DNA of 64,000 nucleotides. Source: Streptomyces rimosus subsp. rimosus. Its GTDB lineage: Bacteria > Actinomycetota > Actinomycetes > Streptomycetales > Streptomycetaceae. Location: contig NZ_JOCQ01000006.1 in NCBI RefSeq assembly GCF_000720725.1, forward strand, positions 62,001 through 126,000. The letters are read 5' to 3'. Within the stretch, counting starts at the first letter, position 1; every line of letters starts with the position of its first letter. The position numbers and the translations under genes are program-made. Shown here in pieces: positions 8,312-16,276 of the stretch. The notes beneath the pieces were generated by a model. That model saw only the letters and a program-made list of their open reading frames with translations. It searched no databases and had not been told where the DNA came from.

Positions 8312-8812
8312 TCAGGCCGACGGACGATCCGTCCTCCGGTACACCGAGCGCAGCAGTTGCTCCTTCGCCGGACCGCCCACCCGCCACGTCAGATGCCACT
8401 CCCCCTCCGAGACGACCGTGAACTCGCCTTCGTAGAGGTCGGCGGCGCAGGGGTGGCGGGTGGTCCAGTGGCCGGTGCGGAGGTCGAGGTCGTGGAAGGG
8501 GCGGCCGTCGGCGAAGGTGATGGCGGCGGTGCCGTCGGGGCGGGGGTGCAGGCGGAGGGTGCGGGTGGCGGGGGTGGTGGTGCCGTTCCAGGTCAGGTGG
8601 CCCTCTTCGATGTGGCGGAGGGGGACGGGCGCGGTACCGGCTCCGGGGTTTTCCGGGTGGTAGTGCGCTGTGCCGTGGAAGGTGCCCTGCGTGCCCGTAC
8701 GGACGTCGGCAACGGTGCGGTCGATGGTCCACCAGCCGGCCAGGTACGCGGCGGCGTCCGGGGCCGGGTACCGGCCGCCGGGTGCGGGCGTGCCGTCGTG
8801 CTCTGTCGACAT
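8312..8812 (-). CDS. DUF6314-like protein
   Basis: 166 residues, no signal peptide or membrane segment. The order of features fits DUF6314: an early YLAGWWTIDRTV strand, GTFHGTAHY, then paired strands with RPFHDLDL and EWHLTWRVGGPAKE near the end. It is probably a small lipocalin-like beta-barrel; no catalytic motif is evident. The gene stands alone on the minus strand between plus-strand genes. The function is unknown. Confidence 0.7.
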   Translation of the reverse strand: MSTEHDGTPAPGGRYPAPDAAAYLAGWWTIDRTVADVRTGTQGTFHGTAHYHPENPGAGTAPVPLRHIEEGHLTWNGTTTPATRTLRLHPRPDGTAAITFADGRPFHDLDLRTGHWTTRHPCAADLYEGEFTVVSEGEWHLTWRVGGPAKEQLLRSVYRRTDRPSA

Positions 8813-8956
8813 GGCGCCATTGTCCCCGGTGGCGGCCGCGGTACCGCGGGCGGGCCGCCGGACAATTGCCGTGCGTCCGCGTCCGCCGGGTCAGTAGGGT
8901 GCCGCGAGGTAGAGAGCCGGCCCGGGCCGGACGACGGTGCGTACGAGGAGAACGGT

Positions 8957-9670
8957 GTGAGCGCAGTGGGCGGCGGGGTGCGCCGGGCGCGGCAGGTGCT
9001 GGTCTTCGATGCCGACGACACGTTGTGGGAGAACAACGTGATCTTCGAGCGGGTCATCGAGGAGTTCCTGACCTGGCTGAACCATCCGGAGCTGGGCCGG
9101 GACGGCGTACGGGCCCTGCTGGACGAGATCGAGGCGGCCAACGCCGCGGTGCACGGCTACGGCAGCAAGGTGTTCCTGCGCAGCCTCGGCGAGTGTGTCC
9201 GGCGGGTCCGGCGGCGGGAGGCCGACGCCGGGGAGCTGGCCCGGATCGCGGGCTGGGCGCGGGCCTTCGAGGCGGACGAGGTGGAGCTGATCCCGGGGGT
9301 CGCCGAGACGCTGGCGGAGCTGGCCGGGCGGCACCGGCTGCTGATGCTGACCAAGGGGGACGCGGCGGAGCAGCGGCGGAAGGTGGAGGTGTCGCGGCTG
9401 GCGCACCACTTCCGCGACGTCCGCATCGTGCCGGAGAAGAACGTGGGGACGTACGAAGAGCTGGTGCGGACGTACGCGCTCACGCCGTCGGTCACCTGGA
9501 TGATCGGCAACTCCCCGAAGTCGGACATCCTGCCGGCCCGGGAAGCGGGCCTGAACGCGGTGTTCATCCCGAACGACAACACGTGGGTGCTGGAACACGG
9601 CGTACTCGACCCGGCCGATGAGAAGGTGCTGCATCTGGAGAAATTCGCCGAGTTGCTGCGGCACTTCTGA
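8957..9670 (+). CDS. HAD-superfamily hydrolase
   Basis: 237 residues with all HAD motifs: VFDADDTLW (nucleophile aspartate and acid/base, motif I), LLMLTKGD (motif II region), K in VPEKN (motif III) and IGNSPKSDILPAREAGLNAVFI (motif IV). The helical cap lies between motifs I and II. GTG at 8957 is chosen because GAGGAG lies just upstream. It is followed after 18 bases by a Nudix gene, so the two are probably co-transcribed. It likely dephosphorylates a small metabolite; the substrate is unknown. Confidence 0.85.
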   Translation: MSAVGGGVRRARQVLVFDADDTLWENNVIFERVIEEFLTWLNHPELGRDGVRALLDEIEAANAAVHGYGSKVFLRSLGECVRRVRRREADAGELARIAGWARAFEADEVELIPGVAETLAELAGRHRLLMLTKGDAAEQRRKVEVSRLAHHFRDVRIVPEKNVGTYEELVRTYALTPSVTWMIGNSPKSDILPAREAGLNAVFIPNDNTWVLEHGVLDPADEKVLHLEKFAELLRHF

Positions 9671-9688
9671 GAGGCGGGAGGGCGGGCG

Positions 9689-10111
9689 ATGGCTGAGGCC
9701 GGCGGGATGCTCCGGGTTTCGTGTGTGTTCGTGTGTCACGACGGCGGCGGCAGGGTGCTGCTCGCGCGGCGTGGCGCGGGGGCCCGGGACGAGCCGGGGA
9801 CGTGGGACTGCGGTGCCGGAGCGCTGGAGTTCGGCGAGAGCTTCGAGGCTGCGGTGACGCGTGAGGTGTACGAGGAGTACCGCGCGACGCCGCTGGAGAT
9901 CGCCCAGCTCGGGGTGCGCAACGTACTGCGCGGCGAGCCGGTGGAATCGCACTGGGTCGCCGTGGTCTTCGCGGTCCGGGTGCGCCCGGACGAGGTGCGG
10001 ATCGGCGAGCCGCACAAGTTCGACGAGCTGGGCTGGTTCGCGCCCGGCGCACTGCCGTCGCCGCTGCACTCGCAGTGCACCGAGACGTTGGCGCTGTTCC
10101 CGAAGCAGTGA
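9689..10111 (+). CDS. Nudix hydrolase
   Basis: 140 residues. The Nudix box reads GALEFGESFEAAVTREVYEE with the REVYEEY metal-binding core; the final conserved glycine of the canonical box is absent. GGAGGGCGGG lies before the ATG. It cleaves a nucleoside diphosphate linked to another group in this family; the substrate is unknown. It lies directly behind the HAD hydrolase, which fits a two-gene clean-up operon, but this is inference. Confidence 0.85.
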   Translation: MAEAGGMLRVSCVFVCHDGGGRVLLARRGAGARDEPGTWDCGAGALEFGESFEAAVTREVYEEYRATPLEIAQLGVRNVLRGEPVESHWVAVVFAVRVRPDEVRIGEPHKFDELGWFAPGALPSPLHSQCTETLALFPKQ

Positions 10112-10193
10112 GGGGACCACACGGGTCAAGGTCTCGTACGGGTGAGGGGCGGCGCACGGCGGAGGTCGTGCGCCGTGCGCCGCCCGGGTGGCG

Positions 10194-11819
10194 TTACATC
10201 GGCTCGGTGTCGGTCAGTTCGCCGTCCAGCGCGAGCCAGCGGGTGATACCGATCTCCCGGAGGAACGCCGGATCGTGGCTGACCACGATCAGTGCGCCCC
10301 GGTAGGAGTCCAGCGCCGTGACGAGTCGGCGCACCGACGCCATGTCGAGGTTGTTCGTCGGCTCGTCCAGCATGAGGAGCTGGGGCGCGGGCTCGGCCAG
10401 CATCAGGGCCGCGAGGGCGGCCCGGAAGCGCTCGCCCCCGGAGAGCGTGCCCGCCTGCTGGTCGGCACGGGCGCCCTTGAAAAGGAACCGCGCCAGTCGG
10501 GCCCGTATCAGATTGTTGGTGGCTTCCGGGGCGAACCGCGCGACATTCTCGACGACGGTCAGCCCGTCGTCCAGGACGTCCAGCCGCTGCGGCAGGTAGC
10601 GGTGCGGCACGTAGATCCCCGCCGTGCCCTCCTCGGGCGGGATCTCGCCCGCGAGCGTCCGCAGCAGCGTGGTCTTGCCGGAGCCGTTGCGCCCGGTCAG
10701 GGCGACCCGCTCCGGGCCGCGCAGTTCGAGGTTCGCGTACGCGCCGTAGCGTGTCCGCAAGCCTCGTACGGTCAGCACCTCGCGGCCCGGCGGCACCTCG
10801 GTGCGCGGCAGGTCGACGCGGATCTCGTCGTCGTCCCGCACCGCCTCGGCGGCCTCGCCCAGCCGCTCCCTGGCCTCCTTCAGCTTCTCGGTGTGCATCG
10901 TGCGGTGCTTGCCGGCCGATACCTGGGCCGCGGCCTTGCGGCTGTTCATGACGATCTTCGGCTCGCGCTTCTGCGCGTACATCTTGTTGCCGTAGCGGAC
11001 CCGGCGCGCCAGCTTCATGTGCGCGTCGGCCAGTTCGCGCTTCTGCCGCGCCACGTCGGCCTCGGCGACCCGCAGCATGCGCTCGGCCGCTTCCTGCTCG
11101 ACGGCGAGCGCCTGCTCGTACGCGGTGAAGTTGCCGCCGTACCAGTGGACCTCGCCGCCGCGCAGGTCGGCGATACGGTCCACCCGGTCGAGCAGTTCGC
11201 GGTCGTGGCTGACCACGACCAGGGCGCCGGACCAGCCCTCCACCGCGGTGTAGAGCCGGTGGCGGGCGGCCAGGTCCAGGTTGTTGGTCGGCTCGTCCAG
11301 CAGGAGCACCTCCGGGCGGCGCAGCAGCAGCGCGGCCAGCCGCAGCAGGACGGACTCGCCGCCGGAGACCTCGCCGACGGTGCGGTCGAGGTCGATGGCA
11401 TGCAGGCCGAGTTGGTCGAGGGCGGCGCGAGCGCGCTCCTCGACGTCCCAGTCGTCGCCGACCGCCGTGAAGTTGGCCTCGCCGGCATCGCCGTTCTCGA
11501 TGGCGTGCAGGGCGGCGCGGGTCCCGGCGATGCCGAGGGCCGCGTCCACCCGCGTCCTGGTGTCCAGGGCGGCGTTCTGCGGCAGGTAGCCGATCTCGCC
11601 GGTCACCTTCACTGCCCCTTCGGTGGGGCGCAGCTCCCCGGCGAAGAGCTTCAACAGGGTTGACTTCCCCGCGCCGTTGAGGCCGATGAGGCCGGTGCGC
11701 CCGGGGCCGACGGCCAGGTCGAAGTCCTCCAGTACGGGGGTGCCGTCGGGCCAGGCGAAGCCGAGGCCGGTGCAGACGATGGCGGCAGAGGTGGCGGGAG
11801 AGGTGGAAGAGGTGGTCAT
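10194..11819 (-). CDS. ABC-F ATPase (ribosome-associated)
   Basis: 541 residues with two ATP-binding cassettes and no membrane segment: Walker A GLNGAGKST and signature VSGGE in the first, GRNGSGKTT and LSGGE in the second, with LLLDEPTNNLDL and LMLDEPTNNLDM Walker B motifs. A basic linker of about 90 residues separates the cassettes. ABC-F proteins act on the ribosome; some give antibiotic resistance, others are housekeeping, and this sequence does not decide between them. The ATG has GAGGAGACC upstream. Four 17-bp repeats lie about 80-145 bp upstream in the leader region. Confidence 0.85.
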   Translation of the reverse strand: MTTSSTSPATSAAIVCTGLGFAWPDGTPVLEDFDLAVGPGRTGLIGLNGAGKSTLLKLFAGELRPTEGAVKVTGEIGYLPQNAALDTRTRVDAALGIAGTRAALHAIENGDAGEANFTAVGDDWDVEERARAALDQLGLHAIDLDRTVGEVSGGESVLLRLAALLLRRPEVLLLDEPTNNLDLAARHRLYTAVEGWSGALVVVSHDRELLDRVDRIADLRGGEVHWYGGNFTAYEQALAVEQEAAERMLRVAEADVARQKRELADAHMKLARRVRYGNKMYAQKREPKIVMNSRKAAAQVSAGKHRTMHTEKLKEARERLGEAAEAVRDDDEIRVDLPRTEVPPGREVLTVRGLRTRYGAYANLELRGPERVALTGRNGSGKTTLLRTLAGEIPPEEGTAGIYVPHRYLPQRLDVLDDGLTVVENVARFAPEATNNLIRARLARFLFKGARADQQAGTLSGGERFRAALAALMLAEPAPQLLMLDEPTNNLDMASVRRLVTALDSYRGALIVVSHDPAFLREIGITRWLALDGELTDTEPM

Positions 11820-11896
11820 ACGGGTCTCCTCGGTGCGCGCGGAGGTACGGGGGACGGCGCGGGAGACACCACGAAGGTCCACGAGAGAGCCGGGCC

Positions 11897-11964
11897 GGCG
11901 TCACGAGAACGCTGACGTCACGAGAACGCCGACGTTACGAGAACGCTGACGTCACGAGAACGGT
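11897..11964. repeat. 17-bp tandem repeat, 4 copies, upstream of the ABC-F gene
   Basis: Units GGCGTCACGAGAACGCT, GACGTCACGAGAACGCC, GACGTTACGAGAACGCT and GACGTCACGAGAACGGT lie at 11897, 11914, 11931 and 11948. Most contain a GACGTC palindrome. The period is not a multiple of three, so a coding role is unlikely. The position suits an operator array or leader element for the ABC-F gene. Confidence 0.9.
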
Positions 11965-12247
11965 GAAGCCGGGCGGAGGGCGGGCCGTACATTGCGGATC
12001 GCCGAGGTCGTGGACAGGGCCGCGCAGCGGGTGCCGGTCGTGCTCTTCGCACGCTCTCGCACCTCGCGCCGCGGGCGCGGTGTCTCATGACCTCAGACGA
12101 GCAACGGCCTTCTCCTGTCGACGGCAATGGGGCCGAGAAGAACGTTACGGGGCGCACCACGAAAACGCAAACGCTATTTCCGTAGCATTTGCGGGAGGGG
12201 GCGGCACGGCGAAGGGGCGGAGGGGTGGCGGAGAGGCGGCAGAGGGC
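11965..12247. other. Intergenic stretch between ABC-F and P450 genes
   Basis: Together with 11820-11964 this gap exceeds 460 bp. Besides the 17-bp repeats, a less G+C-rich patch lies near 12140-12190 and a purine-rich plus strand near 12188-12250. No supported gene was found; the open frames here have no homologue-like motif. Confidence 0.5.
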
Positions 12248-12272
12248 CGGAGGGGCGTCACCCGCCCCTCCG
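12248..12272 (-). terminator. Hairpin 3' of the P450 gene
   Basis: A 10-bp perfect stem (GGAGGGGCG core with an extra C-G pair) around a 5-base loop, about 15 bp beyond the P450 stop. There is no T-tract, as is common in high-G+C actinomycetes. Confidence 0.55.
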
Positions 12273-12287
12273 ACCCCGGCCCCGGCC

Positions 12288-13667
12288 TCAGCCCGCCTCC
12301 CGCGACCGCGCCCGCACCCGCCCCGGCCCGGCCGCCTGCAAGGTGATCCCCGCGGTGAGCGGCACCTCCCGGTCGACCGCCGTCAGCTCGTACGAGCGCA
12401 GCAGAACCGCCGCCGCCAGTACCGACTCCAGCATCGAGAAGTGCTGCCCGATGCACGCCCGCGGCCCGCCGCCGAACGGGAACCACGCGTAGCGGTGGCG
12501 CGCCGCCTCGCGCTCCGGGGTGAACCGCCGCGGGTCGAAGCGCTCCGGGTCCTCCCACAGGCCGGGGTGCCGGTGGGTCACCCACGGCGAGACGATCACG
12601 TCGGCGCCGTCCGGTATCCGGTGGCCGTCGATCTCGGTGGCCGCGACACCACGACGGCTCACCACGGGCGCCGCCGGGTACAGCCGCATGGCCTCCTTGA
12701 GGGCCATAGTCAGCCGCGGCAGCCGCTCCAGGTCGGCGGCTTCCGGCTCCCGGTCCCCCAGTACGGCGTCGATCTCCTCCCGTACCAGCGCCTGTTCCTC
12801 CGGGTGCCGGGCGAGCAGGTGGAGGGTGAAGGCGAGCGAGGTCGCGGTCGTCTCGTGTCCGGCGAGCAGGAAGACCAGGACCTGGTCGCGGACCTCGGTG
12901 GCGTCCAGGCCGCCGTCCGCCGCGTTGCCCGCATGGCTGAGCAGGGACAGCAGGTCGGCGCCGGCGCCCGGTTCGCCGGCGGCCCGACGCCCGGCCACGA
13001 TCCGGTCGCAGACCGCGTGCAGTTCGGCCGTCGCGGCGGCGGCCCGGCGGTTGGCGGGGGTGGGCCAGTGGCGCGGCGGGTTGCGGGGCGAGAAGCCGCG
13101 CCGTACGACGTACGAGTTGATCACCGGGAAGCAGCGGTGCACGGTGGCGACCGCGGCCTCCACGTCCGTGCCGAACAGGATGCGGGAGACCGTGCGCAGC
13201 GCGAGCCGGTTCATCTCGCCCACCAGGTCGACCGTGCCGCCGGGCGCGGTCCGCCAGCGCTCGGCAACGGCCTGCGCCTCGGCTGCCACGGCCGACGCGT
13301 AGCCGTCCACCCGGCGCTTGGTGAACAGCGGCTGCACGATGCGCCGTTGGCGCAGGTAGTCGGCGTCCTGGCTGGTCAGCAGGCCGTTGCCGAAGGACTG
13401 CCGGACCTCTTCGTAGAACGGGTGGTCCTTGCGGAAGTTGGCGGCCTCGGAGGCGAGGATCTGCTGGCTGCCCTCGGGCGAGAACACCCCGTAGAAGACG
13501 CTGCGCAGGCCTGGTGGGCCGGCCGAGAAGCGCACCAGGTCGCCGTGGTCGCGGCGGGCGCGCGCGAATGTGTCGAGCGTGCTGCGCCGCAGGTCGAACA
13601 TCGAGCCCAGGAACGGTACTCCCCGGGGGCCCGGTATCGCCGGGCCGGAGCGTGTGGTGAGGGTCAT
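12288..13667 (-). CDS. Cytochrome P450
   Basis: 459 residues. The I-helix oxygen-binding motif is AGHETTATS, the K-helix motif EAMR, and the haem loop FPFGGGPRACIGQHF with ligand C405. There is no signal anchor, so it is soluble and needs a redox partner. It is divergent from a 2Fe-2S protein only 100 bp away, which could be a partner, though the sequence does not prove it. The length and haem-loop wording resemble CYP102/CYP4-like bacterial P450s more than CYP105 types. The substrate is unknown. Confidence 0.9.
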   Translation of the reverse strand: MTLTTRSGPAIPGPRGVPFLGSMFDLRRSTLDTFARARRDHGDLVRFSAGPPGLRSVFYGVFSPEGSQQILASEAANFRKDHPFYEEVRQSFGNGLLTSQDADYLRQRRIVQPLFTKRRVDGYASAVAAEAQAVAERWRTAPGGTVDLVGEMNRLALRTVSRILFGTDVEAAVATVHRCFPVINSYVVRRGFSPRNPPRHWPTPANRRAAAATAELHAVCDRIVAGRRAAGEPGAGADLLSLLSHAGNAADGGLDATEVRDQVLVFLLAGHETTATSLAFTLHLLARHPEEQALVREEIDAVLGDREPEAADLERLPRLTMALKEAMRLYPAAPVVSRRGVAATEIDGHRIPDGADVIVSPWVTHRHPGLWEDPERFDPRRFTPEREAARHRYAWFPFGGGPRACIGQHFSMLESVLAAAVLLRSYELTAVDREVPLTAGITLQAAGPGRVRARSREAG

Positions 13668-13701
13668 GAGGGCGATACCTACCCCGGCCTACCCCGAGCC
13701 G

Positions 13702-13800
13702 CACGGACCGAATGATCAACACCTGCCCCGCGCAGCACGGACCGAATGATCAGCACCTGCCCCGCGTAGCATGGGCCGAATGATCAACAAGCGTGCCGGC
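13702..13800. repeat. 34-bp tandem repeat running into the start of the 2Fe-2S gene
   Basis: Two near-identical 34-bp copies (13702 and 13736) begin CACGGACCGAATGATCA. A third, partial copy begins at 13770 and supplies the start codons ATG at 13771 and 13780. Only the third copy has ATG at its fifth-base region (CATGGG in place of CACGGA). Confidence 0.92.
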
Positions 13801-14181
13801 CGCCAGCCCGCCGAAGCCCCCTGCCGCGTCACCGTCTGCCGCGGCTGCTGCTGCGGCGACCCGCGCAAGGTCCCGGGTGTGGACCACGCGGCGCAGATCC
13901 CGCGGCTGCGGGCCGCGCTGGCGGGCGCCGCGGAGGTCCGCGCCTCGGAGTGCCTGGACGTCTGTGACCAGGCCAACGTCGTGGTGGTCCAGCCGTCCCG
14001 CGCGGGCCGGGCAGCGGGCGGGCGCCCGGTGTGGCTGGGGCTGGTCAACGACGACGCGGCGCTGGACGACGTGGCCGCCTGGATACGCGCCGGCGGCCCC
14101 GGCCTCGCGGAGCCGCCCGGCGTGCTGGACCTGTACGAGTTCACCGTGTCGCGGCGGGTGCGGGAGGGGCTGGAGGGGTGA
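13771..14181 (+). CDS. (2Fe-2S) thioredoxin-like ferredoxin domain protein
   Basis: 136 residues. Cysteines in CRVTVCRGCCCGD near the N-terminus and in SECLDVCDQANVVVV about 45 residues later match the four-cysteine pattern of thioredoxin-fold 2Fe-2S proteins. ATG at 13771 and ATG at 13780 are both possible starts; neither has a clear ribosome binding site, and both lie inside a partial 34-bp repeat. It may pass electrons to the divergent P450 or act independently. The partner is not shown by the sequence. Confidence 0.75.
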   Translation: MGRMINKRAGRQPAEAPCRVTVCRGCCCGDPRKVPGVDHAAQIPRLRAALAGAAEVRASECLDVCDQANVVVVQPSRAGRAAGGRPVWLGLVNDDAALDDVAAWIRAGGPGLAEPPGVLDLYEFTVSRRVREGLEG

Positions 14182-14262
14182 GAGTGGGTACCGGGCTCGG
14201 GCGGGGCGGGCTCGGCGCGGGCTCGGCGCGAACTCGGCTCGGGGGCTTCGTCCGCACCTCCT
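14182..14262. other. Intergenic stretch before long direct repeats
   Basis: First part of a 361-bp gap. It contains short GGGCTCGGCGC-like repeats (about 14207-14242) and no open frame with recognisable features. Confidence 0.5.
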
Positions 14263-14327
14263 CCGGGTAAGCCCCCGCCGGGGGGACGATCACGTTCGAT
14301 TCGTCTCCCAAGGCGCGCGATTAGCCC
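14263..14327. repeat. 65-bp direct repeat, copy 1
   Basis: Begins CCGGGTAAGCCCCCGCCGG and ends GCGCGCGATTAGCCC. It matches copy 2 at 14378-14442 with two mismatches. It contains a CCCCCG/CGGGGG hairpin near its left end. Confidence 0.93.
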
Positions 14328-14377
14328 TCGGGACGTACGGCCGACCTCCGCCCGGAGAGGCTTCGCCCACGCCACCC

Positions 14378-14442
14378 CCGGGTAAGCCCCCGCCGGGGGA
14401 ACGACCACGTTCGATTCGTCTCCCAAGGCGCGCGATTAGCCC
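14378..14442. repeat. 65-bp direct repeat, copy 2
   Basis: Same 65-bp element as at 14263, with period 115 bp. Weaker similarity extends leftward (GGCTTCG...CCGGGTAAG), so the full element may be about 90 bp. Non-coding. Confidence 0.93.
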
Positions 14443-14456
14443 CTCCGGCCCGCAGC

Positions 14457-14535
14457 CTCCACCGCCGCTTCCGCTTCCGCCTCCGCCGCCACTTCCGCCG
14501 CCACTTCCGCCTCCGCCTCCGCCTCCGCCTCCGGG
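14457..14535. repeat. CCGCCT/CCGCTT simple-sequence tract
   Basis: A run of CCGCCTCCGCCT- and CCACTTCCG-type hexamers lies just 3' of the beta-propeller gene. It creates a spurious Glu-Ala-rich reading frame on the minus strand. Confidence 0.9.
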
Positions 14536-14542
14536 CCGAGGC

Positions 14543-15886
14543 TCAGTTCAGGTGGCGTACGAAGAGATGAGCCACCGCAGCGGGCCCCCCGGGGGTGGCC
14601 TGGTCCGGTGAGCTGCCGAAGAGCACGGTGTCCCCGGCGCGGTCGACGCCCAGCAGGCGGGCGTGGTCGGTGCGCTGTGTGCCGTCGGCGCCGATGCTGA
14701 CGCGGTCGACGGCGCCGGTCACCAGGTTCCGGACGAAGACGTCGTCGACGCCGTTGGTGTCGCCCGGCACCAGATCGGTGGCCCGTGAGGCGAAGTACAC
14801 CTTCCGGTTGTCGGCGCTCATGTACGCGCCGGTCGCCGAGCTGCCGTCGGCCTGCGTGCCGTCGGCCCGCAGGCTCAGCAGCCGTACGTTGTCGGTGACC
14901 AGGTCTGTGCCGAAGACGTCCGCCTTCTCGTTGGTGTCGTTCTCCACGACGCGCGGCGAGGTGCAGGAGAACAGGGCGTGACGGCCGTCGGGGCTGAGGC
15001 TGATCCGGTCGGCCCGCAGGTCCTCTCCCCCCAGGCCCCAGGCGGCGAGCCGGATTCGGCGGCTGCCGATGTCGTACACGTAGAACTGGCGGTCCGGGGA
15101 AGGGCGCCGGAGCCCGGGCCTCCCTTCCGTACCGGACGGGCCCGTGGGGACGCCGTTGGACTTGAAGCCGACCCTGCGTCCGTCCGCGCTGATCACCGGT
15201 GAGGTGTAGCGGCCCCATGCCAGCGGGCCGCCGATGCGCACCGTGGTCCCCTCCCGGCGGTCCCGCACGTAGAGGTAGTCGGTGCTGTCGCCGCCCGGCA
15301 CCAGGTCCTTGCGGTTGGAGGAGAAGACGACATGGCGGCCGTCGTCGCTGATCTGCCCGTTGGTGCTGCGCGCGGCCGGGGAGTCGTCGGCACTGGGCAC
15401 GAGAAGCTCGGTGCGGCCGGTCGCGCGGTCGCGGACGTACACATCGGACCGGTGGCCCGTACGTACGGTGCCGGTCAGGTCGGTGGCGGCGGACGAGAAG
15501 ACGACGTGGCGCCCGTCCGCGCTGATGCTGTCCGCGTAGGAGTCGTCGTCGGCCACCGCGCCGTCCGGGGTGGCGCTGATCAGCTCGACCCGGCCCGTGC
15601 GGAGGTCCTTGAGGAAGACCTTCACCCGGTCCCCCGCGGCCCCGGGGACGAGGTTGGTCGCCCGGGAGGTGAAGACCACGTACCGCCCGTCCCCACTGAT
15701 CCGCCCGTTGTCCACGGCCGCGTCGGCCGGGGTGCCGTCCTGCGCCACGCTCACCTGCTCGGTGCGCGGCTGCCGGGCGTCCGCCGCTGCCGTGGTCGGC
15801 GGCAGGGCGGTCGCGAAGCCGGCCGATAACGCCGCCGCCACGGCGGCACTTCTGAGTCGATCGAGTCGTCGACCGGGGTGACGCAT
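14543..15886 (-). CDS. Secreted TolB-like beta-propeller protein
   Basis: 447 residues. ATG at 15886 follows GAGGGGGAT. The first 35 residues form a signal peptide (basic MRHPGRRLDRL, then a hydrophobic alanine-rich core, with probable cleavage near TTAAADA). The rest is a series of about six blades, each with an ISxDGRxVxFxS motif followed by DLVPGDT and VFVRDLxTG patterns, typical of WD40/TolB-like PD40 repeats. It is probably an extracellular binding protein with no visible catalytic motif. Two 65-bp repeats lie downstream. Confidence 0.85.
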   Translation of the reverse strand: MRHPGRRLDRLRSAAVAAALSAGFATALPPTTAAADARQPRTEQVSVAQDGTPADAAVDNGRISGDGRYVVFTSRATNLVPGAAGDRVKVFLKDLRTGRVELISATPDGAVADDDSYADSISADGRHVVFSSAATDLTGTVRTGHRSDVYVRDRATGRTELLVPSADDSPAARSTNGQISDDGRHVVFSSNRKDLVPGGDSTDYLYVRDRREGTTVRIGGPLAWGRYTSPVISADGRRVGFKSNGVPTGPSGTEGRPGLRRPSPDRQFYVYDIGSRRIRLAAWGLGGEDLRADRISLSPDGRHALFSCTSPRVVENDTNEKADVFGTDLVTDNVRLLSLRADGTQADGSSATGAYMSADNRKVYFASRATDLVPGDTNGVDDVFVRNLVTGAVDRVSIGADGTQRTDHARLLGVDRAGDTVLFGSSPDQATPGGPAAVAHLFVRHLN

Positions 15887-16276
15887 GGTGGATCCCCCTC
15901 GCACGGTACGGAATCACGGTACGGAATACGGGCATATGCGCATCGAGTACGCGAAGGCAGCCAACAGCCCCGTCAGCCTCTGGTCAACGAAAAGCGAGGG
16001 CGACTCCGCTACGGATACGGCCGTTGCCGGAGTGCCCGCCTGGACGCGACGGGACGCGATGGGTGTAAGCGCCCGCGCCAAGTCTCCACACCAAGGCCCC
16101 ACTTCGAGGTCCCGCACCAAGGTCCCACCCCTGGATGCTCCCGCCCCCGTTGCGCATCATCCCATCAGCCGATGTGCGCTCCCCCTGGCTGATGACCTGG
16201 ATGCGCCCAGCGGTCGACGCCCGTGGAGGCCAGGGCGCATGAGACTCGAACTTCACCGCGTAACACGGGGGTTGGA
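15887..16276. other. Intergenic region with inverted repeat
   Basis: About 390 bp without a convincing gene. CATCAGCC at 16164-16171 and its perfect complement GGCTGATG at 16188-16195 flank a 16-base spacer and could be an operator for the membrane-protein gene. Short ACCAAGG-TCCCAC repeats lie near 16085-16130. Confidence 0.5.

Noticed and set aside
8357..8956. N-terminal extension of the HAD hydrolase
   Set aside because: The extended frame is antisense to the DUF6314 gene; GTG 8957 has a proper ribosome binding site.
11918..12160. Leader peptide for the ABC-F gene
   Set aside because: The 80-codon minus frame is arginine-rich, has no ribosome binding site, and the 17-bp repeats shift its frame. 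The array is more likely a DNA or RNA element.
2630..15886. Large secondary-metabolite gene cluster
   Set aside because: Tailoring-type genes occur (P450, methyltransferases, aminotransferase), but there is no PKS, NRPS, terpene or RiPP core gene. Only the small EhpF/EhpG-like locus is kept.
14436..15935. Glu-Ala-rich minus-strand frame
   Set aside because: Alternative frame of the beta-propeller gene plus the downstream hexamer tract; the signal peptide and blades are in the other frame.
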